64,000 nucleotides of DNA from Kosakonia sp. BYX6 (GCF_038449125.1 NZ_CP151800.1:778406-842405); one strand, 5' to 3'. Shown: positions 1 through 10,412, counted from the stretch's first letter. Notes: generated from the letters alone by a model not told the origin. Program-made: numbers and translations.

Positions 1-300
1 GAAGGCACCCGTAGCCGTGGGCGCGGTCTGCTGCCGTTCAAAACTGGGGCGTTTCACGCAGCGATTGCCGCCGGTGTTCCGATCATTCCGGTGTGCGTTT
101 CCAACACCTCAAACAAAATTAATCTCAACCGCCTGAAGAACGGGCTGGTGATTGTCGAAATGCTGCCGCCGGTGGACATCTCGCAGTTCGGTAAAGATCA
201 GGTTCGTCAACTGGCGACCCATTGCCGTGAACTGATGGCCGCGAAAATCGAAGAGCTCGATAAAGAAGTTGCTGAACGCGAAGCAACCGGTCGGGTTTAA
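1..300 (+). CDS. plsC: 1-acyl-sn-glycerol-3-phosphate acyltransferase PlsC, C-terminal part
   Basis: Partial gene: the reading frame is open from base 1 and ends with TAA at 298-300, giving the last 99 residues. PlsC is a membrane-bound enzyme that acylates lysophosphatidic acid to phosphatidic acid in phospholipid synthesis. The first visible residues are EGTRSRGRG, the EGTR substrate-binding motif of the PlsC/AGPAT family, followed by a stretch very like the E. coli protein (PFKTGAFHAAIAAGVPIIPV). The HX4D catalytic motif lies upstream of the window. It is followed by ftsP on the same strand, as in E. coli. Confidence 0.93.
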   Translation, partial: EGTRSRGRGLLPFKTGAFHAAIAAGVPIIPVCVSNTSNKINLNRLKNGLVIVEMLPPVDISQFGKDQVRQLATHCRELMAAKIEELDKEVAEREATGRV

Positions 301-396
301 CCTTTAGTTTGAAAAAAGTTATTCAGCAAGCGTTGTTCAGCAAGCCCGAAGGCCAAAAACCTTCGGCGAATTTTGTCAGTGTTACACGGAGCAAAT

Positions 397-1809
397 ATGT
401 CACTCAGTCGGCGTCAGTTTCTTCAGGCATCCGGGATTGCGCTTTGTACCAGCGCGGTGCCGCTGAGGGCAAATGCTGCCGGGCAGCAACCGCCGCTGCC
501 TGTTCCTCCGCTGCTCGAATCCCGACGCGGTTCACCGCTCTTTCTGACGTTGCAGCGTGCGCACTGGTCTTTTGCCACTGGCACGCGTGCGCAAATTTCG
601 GGCATTAACGGGCGTTATCTCGGGCCGACCATTCGCGTCTGGAACGGCGACGACGTCAAACTGATTTACAGCAACCGGCTGGCCGAAAACGTGGCGATGA
701 CCGTCAGCGGCTTGCAGGTTCCCGGCCCGCTGATGGGCGGCGCGGCGCGCATGATGACGCCAAATAACGACTGGGCGCCAGTGCTGCCGATTCGCCAGAG
801 CGCCGGGACGCTGTGGTATCACGCCAATACGCCGAATCGTACCGCGCAGCAGGTGTATAGCGGGCTGGCGGGAATGTGGCTGGTGGAAGACGAGGTCAGC
901 AAATCGTTGCCGATCCCTAACCACTACGGCGTGGATGATTTCCCGGTCATTATTCAGGATAAACGGCTGGATAACTTCGGTACGCCGGAGTACAGCGAGC
1001 CGGGCAGCGGCGGCTTTGTCGGCGATACCTTGATGGTCAACGGCGCGCAAAGCCCGTTCGTGGAAGTGTCTCGCGGCTGGGTGCGCCTGCGTTTGTTGAA
1101 CGCTTCCAACTCCCGCCGTTATTTGCTGCAAATGAGCGATGGCCGCGCACTGCATGTGATTGCGGGCGATCAGGGCTTTTTGCCTGCGCCCGTGGCGGTA
1201 AAACAGTTATCTCTGGCACCCGGCGAGCGCCGCGAAGTGCTGGTGGATATGACCAACGGCGATGAAGTGTCGATTACCTGCGGCGAAGCGGCGAGCATTA
1301 TGGACCGGCTGCGCGGTCTTTTTGAGCCGTCGAGCATTTTGATCTCCACGCTGGTGCTGACCCTGCGCCCCACCGGGCTGTTGCCGCTGGTCACGGATAC
1401 ATTACCGATGCGCCTGCTGCCGTCCGACATGATGGCCGGTTCGCCGACGCGCAACCGCGACATCACGCTGGGCAGCGATCCGGGCATCAATGGTCAACTG
1501 TGGGATACGCAACGCATCGATATCACCGCCCAGCAAGGCACGTGGGAGCGCTGGACGGTGCGTGCGGAAATGCCGCAATCGTTCCATATGGAAGGTGTGA
1601 TGTTCCTGATCCGCAACGTTAATGGCGCAATGCCATTCCCGGAAGACCGGGGTTGGAAAGATACGGTGTGGGTCGACGGGCAGGTTGAGTTGCTGGTGTG
1701 GTTTGGTCAGCCTTCGTGGGCGCATTTCCCGTTCCAGTATCAAAGCCAGACGCTGGAGATGGCCGATCGTGGATCGGTGGGTCAGTTACTGGTCAATCCG
1801 GCGCCGTAA
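397..1809 (+). CDS. ftsP: Cell division protein FtsP (SufI), Tat-exported
   Basis: A 470-residue periplasmic protein that protects the divisome under stress; it has a multicopper-oxidase fold but is known to lack the copper ligands. The N-terminus MSLSRRQFLQ is a twin-arginine motif followed by a hydrophobic stretch and an Ala-x-Ala cleavage region near residue 27. The sequence follows E. coli SufI along its length (for example GPLMGGAARMM and WYHANTPNRTAQQ). The ATG at 397 is preferred over an in-frame start at 373 because it gives the exact Tat N-terminus and has a purine-rich site (acggagc) just upstream. Confidence 0.95.
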   Translation: MSLSRRQFLQASGIALCTSAVPLRANAAGQQPPLPVPPLLESRRGSPLFLTLQRAHWSFATGTRAQISGINGRYLGPTIRVWNGDDVKLIYSNRLAENVAMTVSGLQVPGPLMGGAARMMTPNNDWAPVLPIRQSAGTLWYHANTPNRTAQQVYSGLAGMWLVEDEVSKSLPIPNHYGVDDFPVIIQDKRLDNFGTPEYSEPGSGGFVGDTLMVNGAQSPFVEVSRGWVRLRLLNASNSRRYLLQMSDGRALHVIAGDQGFLPAPVAVKQLSLAPGERREVLVDMTNGDEVSITCGEAASIMDRLRGLFEPSSILISTLVLTLRPTGLLPLVTDTLPMRLLPSDMMAGSPTRNRDITLGSDPGINGQLWDTQRIDITAQQGTWERWTVRAEMPQSFHMEGVMFLIRNVNGAMPFPEDRGWKDTVWVDGQVELLVWFGQPSWAHFPFQYQSQTLEMADRGSVGQLLVNPAP

Positions 1810-1818
1810 ATAGCCCAT

Positions 1819-1845
1819 GCCTGGCGGCACTTTGCTTGCCAGGCT
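1819..1845. other. Inverted repeat between ftsP and ygiQ
   Basis: GCCTGGC at 1819-1825 pairs with GCCAGGC at 1838-1844 around a 12-base loop, ten bases after the ftsP stop. There is no run of T after it, so it may be only a weak terminator or an RNA-stabilising 3' hairpin. Confidence 0.4.
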
Positions 1846-1931
1846 TATACAAAATCCTCCTATATTTCCGGTCGAAATACGGCGTATAATCGCCGCCCTT
1901 TGATTATTTTTTTACCATTTTTGGAAGCAAG

Positions 1932-4112
1932 ATGAGCGCAATATCCCTGATCCAGCCGGATCGTGACCTTTTCTCCTGGCCCCAGTATTGGGCGGCCTGC
2001 TTCGGCCCTGCGCCTTTCTTGCCGATGTCGCGCGAAGAGATGGATCAACTTGGCTGGGATAGCTGCGACATTATTCTGGTCACCGGCGATGCCTACGTCG
2101 ACCATCCGAGCTTCGGTATGGCGATTTGCGGGCGCATGCTGGAAGCGCAAGGTTTTCGGGTTGGCATCATTTCCCAGCCGGACTGGAACAGCAAAGACGA
2201 CTTTATGCGCCTCGGTAAACCGAACCTGTTCTTCGGTGTCACTGCGGGCAATATGGATTCGATGATCAACCGTTACACCGCCGATCGTAAGCTGCGCCAT
2301 GACGACGCTTACACAGCGGATAACGTCGCCGGGAAACGCCCGGATCGCGCCACGCTGGTCTACACCCAGCGCTGCAAAGAAGCGTGGAAAGAGGTGCCGG
2401 TGATCCTCGGCGGTATTGAGGCCAGCCTGCGCCGTACCGCGCATTACGATTACTGGTCTGACACGGTGCGCCGTTCGGTGCTGATTGACGCCAAAGCCGA
2501 TATGCTGATGTTCGGCAACGGTGAGCGCCCGCTGGTGGAAGTGGCGCACCGCCTTGCCGCCGGTGAACCAATCGCGCAGATCCGCGATGTGCGTAACACT
2601 GCGATTATCGTCAAAGAAGCGCTGCCAGGCTGGAGCGGTGTGGATTCCACCCGCCTCGATACGCCAGGCAAAATCGACCCGATTCCCCACCCGTATGGCG
2701 AAGATTTGCCGTGTGCGGATAACAAGCCGGTAGAGCCAAAGGCGCAGGAAACCAAAACGGTGACGGTTCAGCCGCCGCGCCCGAAACCGTGGGAAAAAAC
2801 CTATGTGCTGCTGCCTTCTTACGAGAAGGTGAAAGCCGACAAAGTGCTGTATGCGCATGCGTCGCGTATTTTGCACCACGAAACCAACCCTGGCTGCGCC
2901 CGCGCGCTGCTGCAAAAGCACGGCGATCGCTACATCTGGATCAACCCGCCGGCCATTCCGCTCTCTACCGAAGAGATGGACAGCGTTTTTGCGCTGCCCT
3001 ACAAACGTGTGCCGCACCCTGCGTACGGCGACAGCCGAATTCCGGCTTACGAGATGATCCGTTTCTCGATTAACATCATGCGCGGCTGCTTTGGCGGATG
3101 CTCTTTCTGCTCCATTACCGAGCACGAAGGGCGCATTATTCAGAGCCGCTCCGAAGATTCGATCATCAATGAGATCGAAGCGATTCGCGACTCGGTGCCG
3201 GGTTTTACCGGCGTGATTTCCGATCTTGGCGGGCCGACCGCCAACATGTATATGTTGCGTTGTAAATCGCCGCGCGCCGAGCAGACTTGCCGCCGTCTCT
3301 CTTGCGTTTACCCGGATATCTGCCCGCACATGGACACCAACCATCAGCCGACGATCGATCTTTATCGGCGTGCCCGCGACCTGAAAGGTATCAAGAAGAT
3401 CTTGATCGCGTCCGGCGTGCGTTACGATCTGGCGGTGGAAGATCCGCGTTATGTGAAAGAACTGGCGACGCACCATGTCGGCGGTTACTTGAAAATTGCC
3501 CCGGAGCACACCGAAGAAGGGCCGCTGTCGAAGATGATGAAACCGGGAATGGGCAGCTACGATCGCTTTAAACAGCTGTTCGATACCTATTCCAAACAGG
3601 CGGGCAAAGAGCAGTATTTGATTCCGTACTTTATCTCCGCGCACCCCGGTACGCGTGATGAAGATATGGTGAACCTCGCGCTGTGGCTGAAACGCCATCG
3701 TTTCCGCCTCGACCAGGTGCAGAACTTCTACCCGTCGCCGCTCGCCAACTCGACGACCATGTATTACACCGGTAAAAACCCGCTGTCGAAGATCGATTAC
3801 AAGAGCGAAGAGGTGGTGGTGCCGAAAGGGGATAAACAGCGTCGCTTGCACAAAGCACTGCTGCGTTACCACGATCCGGCGAACTGGCCGATGCTGCGTC
3901 AGGCGCTGGAAGCGATGGGTAAAAAGCACCTGATCGGTTCCCGCCGCGAATGCCTGGTGCCAGCGCCGACGTTGGACGAAATGCGTGAAGCGCGTCGCCA
4001 GAGTCGCCATGCGCAGCCTGCGCTGACCAAGCACACGCCGATTGTGCACCAGCGTAGCAACGGCAAAAACGCTGCTGCGAGCGTGAAGAAAAAACCCGCC
4101 CGCGTGCGCTGA
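1932..4112 (+). CDS. ygiQ: YgiQ family radical SAM protein
   Basis: A 726-residue radical S-adenosylmethionine protein (UPF0313/YgiQ family); its reaction is not known. The CxxxCxxC iron-sulfur motif is seen as C386, C390 and C393 in [10 protein letters not shown]. The N-terminal third is the family-specific domain ([15 protein letters not shown]) and the C-terminus is Lys/Arg-rich. Length is close to the E. coli protein. ATG at 1932 has GGAAG eight bases upstream. A large ORF on the other strand (1860-4049) is a shadow of this gene. Confidence 0.95.
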   Translation: MSAISLIQPDRDLFSWPQYWAACFGPAPFLPMSREEMDQLGWDSCDIILVTGDAYVDHPSFGMAICGRMLEAQGFRVGIISQPDWNSKDDFMRLGKPNLFFGVTAGNMDSMINRYTADRKLRHDDAYTADNVAGKRPDRATLVYTQRCKEAWKEVPVILGGIEASLRRTAHYDYWSDTVRRSVLIDAKADMLMFGNGERPLVEVAHRLAAGEPIAQIRDVRNTAIIVKEALPGWSGVDSTRLDTPGKIDPIPHPYGEDLPCADNKPVEPKAQETKTVTVQPPRPKPWEKTYVLLPSYEKVKADKVLYAHASRILHHETNPGCARALLQKHGDRYIWINPPAIPLSTEEMDSVFALPYKRVPHPAYGDSRIPAYEMIRFSINIMRGCFGGCSFCSITEHEGRIIQSRSEDSIINEIEAIRDSVPGFTGVISDLGGPTANMYMLRCKSPRAEQTCRRLSCVYPDICPHMDTNHQPTIDLYRRARDLKGIKKILIASGVRYDLAVEDPRYVKELATHHVGGYLKIAPEHTEEGPLSKMMKPGMGSYDRFKQLFDTYSKQAGKEQYLIPYFISAHPGTRDEDMVNLALWLKRHRFRLDQVQNFYPSPLANSTTMYYTGKNPLSKIDYKSEEVVVPKGDKQRRLHKALLRYHDPANWPMLRQALEAMGKKHLIGSRRECLVPAPTLDEMREARRQSRHAQPALTKHTPIVHQRSNGKNAAASVKKKPARVR

Positions 4113-4120
4113 GATAACAA

Positions 4121-4152
4121 AAAGCCCGGTGAAGACCGGGCTTTATTCTTTT
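4121..4152 (+). terminator. Rho-independent terminator of ygiQ
   Basis: AAAGCCCGGT at 4121-4130 pairs with ACCGGGCTTT at 4135-4144 around a GAAG tetraloop, followed by a T-rich tail. It starts nine bases after the ygiQ stop. Confidence 0.9.
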
Positions 4153-4178
4153 GTGGGCTGGCGAGGCCGCCAAATATC

Positions 4179-4242
4179 GCCGGATGGCGCCTGCGCTTAT
4201 CCGGCCTACAATTGGCAGGTCGGATAAGCGCCATCCGGCATC
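4179..4242. repeat. REP/BIME pair between ygiQ and dkgA
   Basis: Two inverted copies of the enterobacterial REP element, GCCGGATGGCGCctgcgcTTATCCGGCC type: one at 4179-4206 and the opposite copy at 4220-4240, separated by about 14 bases. They lie between convergent genes, a typical REP location. Confidence 0.8.
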
Positions 4243-4247
4243 AGCCA

Positions 4248-5075
4248 TTAACCGCTGAACTTATCGGGATCGGGCCCCAGGCGTTTGCCCTGATCCAGTT
4301 TGGCGATTTCACCGAGCTCGTCTTTGTCGAGACGGAAATCCCAGACGTTGAAGTTTTCGGCAATGCGCGCTGGCGTCACCGATTTCGGGATCACCACCAG
4401 GCCGCTGTCGAGATGCCAGCGGATCACAATCTGCGCCGGGGTTTTCCCGTATTTATCCGCCAGATCGCGGATAATTTTCTGATCAAATACCCCTTCGCCG
4501 CCCTGGGCTAACGGGCTCCAGGACTCGGTCTGGATCTTGTGCGTTGCATTCCATGCATGCAATTGACGCTGTTGCATCAGCGGATGCAGTTCGATCTGGT
4601 TGATCACCGGAATAACGCTGGTTTCATCAATGATTTTTTGCAGATGATCGGTCTGGAAATTACAAACGCCGATACTCTTGATCAGCCCCTGTTTTTGCAG
4701 CTCGATCATGCTTTTCCAGGCTTCAACATAATGATCCCGCGCCGGTAACGGCCAGTGCATCAAATAGAGATCCACATAATCAAGTTGCAGCTTTTCCAGG
4801 CTCGTTTTCAATGCTTCAGCCGGGCGCTGTTGATCTTCATTCCTCAACTTGGTGGTGATGAACAGTTCTTCACGCGGCACGCCCGCGCCGGCTAATGCTT
4901 TACCGACACCGTCTTCATTCTTGTAGGCTGCGGCGGTATCAATCGAACGATACCCCACTTCCAGCGCCTTATGGATGGCGGTGACCACTTCCTCGTTGCT
5001 CGCTTGCCACACGCCAAGACCCAGTTGCGGCATGAGGTTGCCGTCAGAGAGCTTAATCACGGTTGGTTGTGTCAT
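4248..5075 (-). CDS. dkgA: 2,5-diketo-D-gluconate / methylglyoxal reductase DkgA
   Basis: A 275-residue NADPH-dependent aldo-keto reductase (AKR5C type) reducing 2,5-diketo-gluconate, methylglyoxal and related carbonyls in the cytoplasm. Visible family features are D46 and Y51 in SIDTAAAYKN, the lysine of FITTKL (K76), the histidine of LYLMHWP, and the NADP-binding IPKSVTPARI near the C-terminus. The C-terminus LGPDPDKF matches E. coli DkgA. It lies about 100 bases downstream of yqhD on the same strand, the E. coli arrangement in which both are controlled by YqhC. Confidence 0.95.
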   Translation of the reverse strand: MTQPTVIKLSDGNLMPQLGLGVWQASNEEVVTAIHKALEVGYRSIDTAAAYKNEDGVGKALAGAGVPREELFITTKLRNEDQQRPAEALKTSLEKLQLDYVDLYLMHWPLPARDHYVEAWKSMIELQKQGLIKSIGVCNFQTDHLQKIIDETSVIPVINQIELHPLMQQRQLHAWNATHKIQTESWSPLAQGGEGVFDQKIIRDLADKYGKTPAQIVIRWHLDSGLVVIPKSVTPARIAENFNVWDFRLDKDELGEIAKLDQGKRLGPDPDKFSG

Positions 5076-5096
5076 GCATATCTCCTTTTAATAAGC

Positions 5097-5117
5097 TTAC
5101 CGGGACGAGCCCGGTAA
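5097..5117 (-). other. Inverted repeat between yqhD and dkgA
   Basis: TACCGGG and CCCGGTA arms flank a short loop in the 102-base gap between yqhD and dkgA. On the minus strand it is followed by an A/T-rich stretch and then the dkgA ribosome binding site (AAAAGGAG), so it could lower read-through or stabilise an mRNA end. There is no clear T-run. Confidence 0.4.
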
Positions 5118-5177
5118 GGTGGTTTGCATTAAGTGTGGTCGAAAAAACCAAAAACGGAAGCTGATGCTGCGAAGTGC

Positions 5178-6341
5178 TTAGCGAGCGGCTTCGTAAATGC
5201 GGCGGCTGACATCCAGCGTAATATCCTGATGTTCGCCCAGTTTCGTCATGCCGTGCTCTTCCAGTTTCGCCAGCAGCGCCGGGATAGAGCTGCCATCAAA
5301 ACCGTAATCAGACAGGCGCGTTGGTACGCCCATACGCTCGAAGAAATTGCGCGTCGCTTCGATGGCCGCATCAATGCGCTCGTTTTCGGAACCTTCAGTG
5401 ATATTCCATACGCGTGCGGCGTATTGCAGCAGTTTTTCGCGCTTGGTATCGCGTTTCTCATTCCACAGTGACGGCAGCACAATTGCCAGCGTTTGCGCAT
5501 GATCGAGACCGTGCATCGCTGTCAATTCGTGGCCCAGCATATGTGTTGCCCAATCCTGCGGCACGCCGGCGCCAATCAGGCCGTTCAGCGCCTGCGTTGC
5601 TGCCCACATGACGTTGGCGCGCACATTATAGTTTTCCGGTTCCTGCAACGCTTTCGGGCCTTCTTCGACCAGCGTCAGCAGAATCCCTTCGGCGAAACGA
5701 TCCTGGATTTTGCCATCGACCGGGTAAGTGACGTACTGCTCAACGGTATGGACGAACGCGTCAACCACGCCATTCGCCACCTGGCGCGGGGGCAGGGTGT
5801 AGGTGTAAACCGGATCGAGCACGGCGAAGACGGGCTGTACAAACGGCGAGTGAAACGCTTGTTTGTCGCCGGTGGTTTTACGTGAAACCACCGCACCGGC
5901 GTTGGATTCAGAACCGGTTGCCGGCAGTGTCAGCACGGAACCCATCGGGATGGCGCTTTTCACTTCGCTACCGCGCGTTTGTAGGATGTGCCACGGATCA
6001 ACGCCGTCAGCGTAATGTGCCGCCGCGGCGATAAACTTGGTGCCGTCCAGCACGGAACCGCCGCCGACCGCCAGCAGGAAGGTGATGTTTTCTTGCTGGA
6101 CAATTTTTACCGCTTTCATCAGTGTTTCGTAAGCCGGGTTTGGCTCGATACCGCTGAACTCCCGCACGTCCAGCCCTTCCAGCGCGCTATACACTTGATC
6201 GAGAACACCGTTTTTCTTCACGCTGCCGCCGCCGTAGGTGATAAGTACGCGTGCGTTAGCCGGGATTTGCGCACGCAGATCGGCAATGGCGCCTTTGCCA
6301 AACAGAATGCGCGTCGGGGTATGCAGATTAAAATTATTCAT
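5178..6341 (-). CDS. yqhD: NADPH-dependent aldehyde reductase YqhD
   Basis: A 387-residue, iron-type alcohol dehydrogenase family enzyme reducing short-chain aldehydes (acrolein, malondialdehyde, methylglyoxal, glyoxals) with NADPH. Seen in sequence: the nucleotide-binding GGGSVLDG, and the metal-ligand regions HTVEQY and HELTAMHGLDHA. The start is the ATG at 6341 (MNNFNLHTPT), which gives the E. coli length and has AGGGA eight bases upstream; the frame stays open 96 bases further up but has no matching N-terminus. It is divergent from its probable activator gene yqhC. Confidence 0.96.
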   Translation of the reverse strand: MNNFNLHTPTRILFGKGAIADLRAQIPANARVLITYGGGSVKKNGVLDQVYSALEGLDVREFSGIEPNPAYETLMKAVKIVQQENITFLLAVGGGSVLDGTKFIAAAAHYADGVDPWHILQTRGSEVKSAIPMGSVLTLPATGSESNAGAVVSRKTTGDKQAFHSPFVQPVFAVLDPVYTYTLPPRQVANGVVDAFVHTVEQYVTYPVDGKIQDRFAEGILLTLVEEGPKALQEPENYNVRANVMWAATQALNGLIGAGVPQDWATHMLGHELTAMHGLDHAQTLAIVLPSLWNEKRDTKREKLLQYAARVWNITEGSENERIDAAIEATRNFFERMGVPTRLSDYGFDGSSIPALLAKLEEHGMTKLGEHQDITLDVSRRIYEAAR

Positions 6342-6535
6342 TGCTCGTTCCCTTCTGAAGAGGTGAAAAAAACCGTGGCGAGAGGCCGCCAAGTGGAGGT
6401 TATTGTGGGCGCGGGCCTGCGCACGCTCAATGCACATTCCTGCCGATGTCTTGCCTTTTTCTCCATGCTACTGGAGAAAGTGCACAAAACTTTGCATATT
6501 GTACGGGTCGAAAATGCCTGCCGGAGTGGCAAAAA
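6342..6535. promoter_or_regulatory. Divergent yqhD / yqhC regulatory region
   Basis: This 194-base gap separates divergent yqhD and yqhC. In E. coli the AraC-family protein YqhC activates yqhD from this interval. A GGAG at 6523-6526 serves yqhC. I did not identify the exact operator. Confidence 0.6.
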
Positions 6536-7435
6536 ATGAACCGAGAAGAGATTTGCCTGCGACTAACTGAAAAAGTTAAGCGTTTGAAAGATAATGAAAA
6601 TAGACTCAGTGCGTTGCTGCCAGATATCCGCCTGCTGTACGGTACGCAGCCTGGCACCCGAACGCCGGTGATGTACCAACCGGGGATCGTTTTTCTCTTT
6701 TCGGGCCATAAAATTGGCTATATCAATGAACGTGTCTTTCGTTATGACACTAATGAATATTTGCTGCTCACCGTGCCGCTGCCTTTTGAATGCGAAACTT
6801 TTGCTACACCGGAAGTGCCGCTGGCGGGTATTCGCCTGAATGTCGATATCCTGCAATTGCAGGAGCTGCTGATGGATATTGGCGAAGATGAACACTTCCA
6901 GCCGAACGTTGCGGCGAGCGGCATCAACTCGGCGGTATTATCAGAAGAGATATTGTGCGCTGCCGAGCGGTTGCTGGATGTGATGGAGCGCCCACTGGAT
7001 GCGCGCATTCTCGGTAAGCAGATTATTCGCGAGATGCTTTACCACGTGCTGACTGGGCCATGCGGCGGCGCATTGCTCGCGTTGGTCAGCCGTCAAACGC
7101 ATTTTAGCCTGATAAGCCGGGTGCTGAAACGCATTGAAAGCCAGTACACGGAAAACCTCAGCGTCGACCAGCTTGCCTCGGAAGCCAACATGAGTGTGTC
7201 GGCGTTTCACCACAACTTTAAATCCGTTACCAGCACTTCGCCGCTGCAATACCTGAAAACGTACCGCCTGCATAAAGCGCGGATGCTAATGGTACATGAC
7301 GGCATGAAAGCCGGAGCGGCGGCAATGCGCGTCGGTTATGAAAGCCCGTCGCAATTTAGCCGCGAATTTAAGCGCTATTTCGGCCTGACGCCGGGGGAAG
7401 ATTTGGCAAGAATTCGTACGATTCAGGGGATATAA
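6536..7435 (+). CDS. yqhC: AraC-family activator YqhC
   Basis: A 299-residue transcription activator of the yqhD-dkgA aldehyde-response genes. The N-terminal two thirds is the AraC-type effector domain ([20 protein letters not shown]), and the C-terminal ~100 residues hold two helix-turn-helix units ([17 protein letters not shown] and [17 protein letters not shown]). The start at 6536 is chosen for the GGAG at good spacing and the [11 protein letters not shown]-terminus; an upstream in-frame ATG at 6446 would add 30 unconserved residues. Confidence 0.93.
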   Translation: MNREEICLRLTEKVKRLKDNENRLSALLPDIRLLYGTQPGTRTPVMYQPGIVFLFSGHKIGYINERVFRYDTNEYLLLTVPLPFECETFATPEVPLAGIRLNVDILQLQELLMDIGEDEHFQPNVAASGINSAVLSEEILCAAERLLDVMERPLDARILGKQIIREMLYHVLTGPCGGALLALVSRQTHFSLISRVLKRIESQYTENLSVDQLASEANMSVSAFHHNFKSVTSTSPLQYLKTYRLHKARMLMVHDGMKAGAAAMRVGYESPSQFSREFKRYFGLTPGEDLARIRTIQGI

Positions 7436-7441
7436 AACAGA

Positions 7442-7470
7442 CCCTCTTCCGCCGGGAAGAGGGCGGTTTT
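7442..7470. terminator. Terminator between convergent yqhC and yghB
   Basis: CCCTCTTCC at 7442-7450 pairs perfectly with GGAAGAGGG at 7455-7463 around a GCCG loop, followed by CGGTTTT. It ends transcription from yqhC and may work for yghB in the other direction. Confidence 0.85.
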
Positions 7471-7471
7471 A

Positions 7472-8131
7472 TCAGGCGTTGCAGTACTTCTTTTTCAACA
7501 CCACGGTGACCGCGCCGATAAGGCCAATGACCAGCAGGAAAACCGGCAGCAGCATTAAGAATGTCATCACCTGGTCTTCATGGCGTTTGACGAACGGAAT
7601 CATGCTGATGGCATAACCCATTGATGTCACGACAAGAACCCAAAGCAGCGCGCTCAACCAGTTAAACAACTGGAAGCGGCGATTCGAGAGACCGGAAATG
7701 CCCGCCATTGTGGGCAACAGGGTGCGGATAAACGCCAGAAAACGACCGGCCAACAGCGCCAATAAACCGTGACGGTCAAACATGTAGGTTGCGCGTTCGT
7801 GATATTTCATCGGCAATTGCGACAGCCAGCTTTTCACCAGCCGCGTGTTGCCAAGCCAGCGCCCCTGAATGTAGCTCAGCCAGCATCCGAGGCTGGCGGC
7901 AGACGTGAGGATCGCCACCGTGGAGACAAAATCCATGCAGCCGCGTGCAATTAATGCTCCGGCCAGTAACAACAAGCTGTCACCGGGTAAAAATGAGGCA
8001 GGAAGTAAGCCGTTCTCTAAAAAAAGCGTTGCGAACATCACTAAATAGACGACGCCAACGACGTGAGGATTCGCCAGCGCAGCAAAGTCGTGATGCCAGA
8101 GCGCAGCAATAATATCTTGAATAACAGCCAT
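7472..8131 (-). CDS. yghB: DedA-family inner membrane protein YghB
   Basis: A 219-residue polytopic membrane protein of the DedA/SNARE-associated family, redundant with YqjA in E. coli and needed for envelope function, cell division and proton-motive-force homeostasis. Recognised by [19 protein letters not shown] near the N-terminus and by [19 protein letters not shown] with the conserved arginines in the middle, plus hydrophobic C-terminal segments. Length equals the E. coli protein. It is downstream of metC on the same strand with a 117-base gap. Confidence 0.95.
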   Translation of the reverse strand: MAVIQDIIAALWHHDFAALANPHVVGVVYLVMFATLFLENGLLPASFLPGDSLLLLAGALIARGCMDFVSTVAILTSAASLGCWLSYIQGRWLGNTRLVKSWLSQLPMKYHERATYMFDRHGLLALLAGRFLAFIRTLLPTMAGISGLSNRRFQLFNWLSALLWVLVVTSMGYAISMIPFVKRHEDQVMTFLMLLPVFLLVIGLIGAVTVVLKKKYCNA

Positions 8132-8248
8132 GGACTTTCCTGTGGTACCGCGTAGAGGAGGCTATTGTACTCCAGTTCGCCTAAAACACCTTGATCCGGG
8201 GCGCAAGAAAAAGAGAATTATCTTATGTTGTGCCCCGGTCACTCAGGT

Positions 8249-9436
8249 TTACACGATGCGCTGAAAGCCTGCCACTAAATCTTCTATCAGATCGTCAACG
8301 TTCTCTAAACCAACATGCAAACGGATTAATGTGCCGCTGAAATCAAGCTCACCGTCCGGGCGAATCGCCGCCAGTTGCTCCGGCTGGTTCGCCAGAATCA
8401 ATGACTCAAAACCGCCCCATGAATAGGCCATGCTGAACAGCGAGAAGTGATCGAGATAATCCGACATCTCTTCATTTGTCAGGCGTTTGTTGAGCACAAA
8501 AGAGAACAGGCCGCTGCTGCCGGTAAAATCGCGTTTCCAATATTCATGCCCTTTGCTGCCTGGCAGCGCCGGGTGATTCACGCGCGCCACCTGCGGGTGC
8601 GTAGCCAGCCATTCGGCAATTTTCAGGCTGCTTTCATGATGCTGACGTAAACGGACGCCGAGCGTGCGCAGGCCACGGCTGGTCATATATGCAGTATCGG
8701 CATCCAGCATTTGTCCCATTAAATAGGCGTTTTCGCGCAGTTGTTCCCAACAACGAGCGTTGGAAACGGCGGTACCGACCATCGCATCCGAATGGCCAAT
8801 CAAATATTTCGTGCCCGCCTGAATGGAAATATCGATATCGAATGCCAGCGCTTTGAACAGAATGCCTGCCGCCCAGGTGTTGTCGATCATAATGATGGCG
8901 TCAGGCGCGACGCTTCTTACCGCCTGCACAATGGCTGGAACGTCGTGCACTTCCATGGTGATGGATCCGGGCGATTCAAGGAACACGACTTTGGTGTTGG
9001 GCTGGATAAGCCGCACGATGCTGGAGCCGATCATCGGGTCGAACCAACTGGTGGTGACGCCGAGTTTCGCGAGAATTTTGGTGCTGAAATCCTGGGTGGG
9101 TTCGTAAGCGGTGTTGGTCATCAACACATGATCGCCTTGCCCGACAAACGCCAGAATGGTGTTTGCCACTGCCGCCGCCCCACAGGGGAACAGCGCACAA
9201 CCCGCGCCGCCTTCCAGCTCGCACATTGCTTCCTGTAAAGAGAAGTGCGTTAAGGTGCCGCGACGACCATAAAAGAGCTCGCCATTGGCGCGGTTGCGCG
9301 TGGCGTGTTTTTTGGCTTCGACTGTTTCAAATACCAGTGAAGAGGCGCGTTGGATAACGCTATTCACCGAACCCTGCGTGTATTTTTTGCTGCGCCCTGC
9401 GTTCACCAGAGCGGTTTCAAGATGCTTCGCCGTCAT
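8249..9436 (-). CDS. metC: Cystathionine beta-lyase MetC
   Basis: A 395-residue PLP enzyme that splits cystathionine to homocysteine, pyruvate and ammonia in methionine synthesis. The PLP lysine lies in [10 protein letters not shown], the cofactor phosphate region in [11 protein letters not shown], and the Asp of the pyridine-N contact in MIDNTWA. Length and sequence match E. coli MetC. MetJ-type boxes lie just upstream, consistent with repression by MetJ with S-adenosylmethionine. Confidence 0.97.
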   Translation of the reverse strand: MTAKHLETALVNAGRSKKYTQGSVNSVIQRASSLVFETVEAKKHATRNRANGELFYGRRGTLTHFSLQEAMCELEGGAGCALFPCGAAAVANTILAFVGQGDHVLMTNTAYEPTQDFSTKILAKLGVTTSWFDPMIGSSIVRLIQPNTKVVFLESPGSITMEVHDVPAIVQAVRSVAPDAIIMIDNTWAAGILFKALAFDIDISIQAGTKYLIGHSDAMVGTAVSNARCWEQLRENAYLMGQMLDADTAYMTSRGLRTLGVRLRQHHESSLKIAEWLATHPQVARVNHPALPGSKGHEYWKRDFTGSSGLFSFVLNKRLTNEEMSDYLDHFSLFSMAYSWGGFESLILANQPEQLAAIRPDGELDFSGTLIRLHVGLENVDDLIEDLVAGFQRIV

Positions 9437-9455
9437 GTTTGCTTAACCTGGTTTT

Positions 9456-9479
9456 ATACGTCTGGATGTCCAGACTACC
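9456..9479. promoter_or_regulatory. MetJ operator (met boxes) upstream of metC
   Basis: Three adjacent 8-base units lie 20 bases upstream of metC. Read on the metC strand the last is AGACGTAT, which matches the consensus met box AGACGTCT at 7 of 8 positions; the other two match at 5 of 8. Tandem boxes of this kind bind MetJ dimers cooperatively. Confidence 0.75.
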
Positions 9480-9593
9480 ATGATTGAGAACTGTTGCGTC
9501 ATGTAGGGTTAATTTTTCTAAAAAACGCTCAATGGCGTTTGTTTACTGCGTCAACGCAAAGAAAAGGACGTTTACTTAGTGCACTATGTAAAT

Positions 9594-9618
9594 ACTAATG
9601 AGAACTACTATCAATTCG
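9594..9618 (+). promoter_or_regulatory. Probable Fur box upstream of exbB
   Basis: AATGAGAACTACTATCAA resembles the Fur consensus of GATAAT-type hexamers and lies about 60 bases before exbB. exbBD is Fur-regulated in E. coli. The match is by eye, not by scoring. Confidence 0.45.
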
Positions 9619-9674
9619 ACGTCGTTTTGATATTATGGCGCACAGTTTTGTGATTTGCGTCTCGGAGAAACACA

Positions 9675-10406
9675 GTGGGTAATAATTTGATGCAGACGGA
9701 TCTATCCGTATGGGGTATGTATCAGCACGCTGACATCGTCGTGAAGATCGTGATGATCGGCCTGATTCTGGCGTCCGTTGTGACATGGGCGCTCTTCTTC
9801 AGCAAAAGCGTTGAGATGATTTCGCATAAGCGTCGCCTCAAGCGTGAGCAGCAGCAACTGGCTGAGGCTCGCTCGCTGGATCAGGCAACGGAAATTGCCG
9901 CCACTTTCCACGCCAGAAGCCTCAGTTCACTGTTGATTAACGAAGCCCAGAACGAGCTGGAGTTATCCGCAGGCAGTGAAGACAACGAAGGGATCAAAGA
10001 GCGTACCGGTTTCCGCCTTGAGCGCCGCGTCGCCGCCACCGGTCGTTATATGGGCCGTGGTAATGGTTTTCTCGCCACCATCGGCGCGATTTCTCCGTTC
10101 GTCGGTCTGTTTGGTACCGTTTGGGGCATCATGAATAGCTTTATCGGTATCGCGCAGACGCAAACCACGAACCTCGCAGTTGTCGCGCCGGGCATCGCGG
10201 AAGCGCTGCTGGCCACGGCAATTGGCCTGGTTGCCGCTATCCCGGCGGTAGTAATTTACAACATTTTCGCGCGCATGATTGGCAGCTATAAAGCGACCCT
10301 CGGCGACGTTGCCGCGCAGGTTCTGCTGCTGCAAAGCCGCGATCTTGACCTGGCTGCCAGCAATGCTCAGCCGGTTCGTGCCGCTCAGAAATTACGTGTA
10401 GGTTGA
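9675..10406 (+). CDS. exbB: TonB energy-transduction protein ExbB
   Basis: A 243-residue inner membrane protein that, with ExbD, uses the proton gradient to energise TonB for siderophore and vitamin B12 uptake. Three membrane segments are visible: about residues 20-42, 130-150 and 175-195, with the TolQ/ExbB signature GTVWGIMNSF and TTNLAVVAPGIAEALLATAIGL. Translation starts at GTG (9675), as in E. coli, after CTCGGAGAAA. exbD follows six bases later. Confidence 0.96.
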   Translation: MGNNLMQTDLSVWGMYQHADIVVKIVMIGLILASVVTWALFFSKSVEMISHKRRLKREQQQLAEARSLDQATEIAATFHARSLSSLLINEAQNELELSAGSEDNEGIKERTGFRLERRVAATGRYMGRGNGFLATIGAISPFVGLFGTVWGIMNSFIGIAQTQTTNLAVVAPGIAEALLATAIGLVAAIPAVVIYNIFARMIGSYKATLGDVAAQVLLLQSRDLDLAASNAQPVRAAQKLRVG

Positions 10407-10412
10407 TGCGCC

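Noticed and set aside
1860..4049. 729-codon ORF on the minus strand
   Set aside because: It is antisense to ygiQ over its whole length, His/Arg-rich with no recognisable domain; a shadow of a GC-rich gene.
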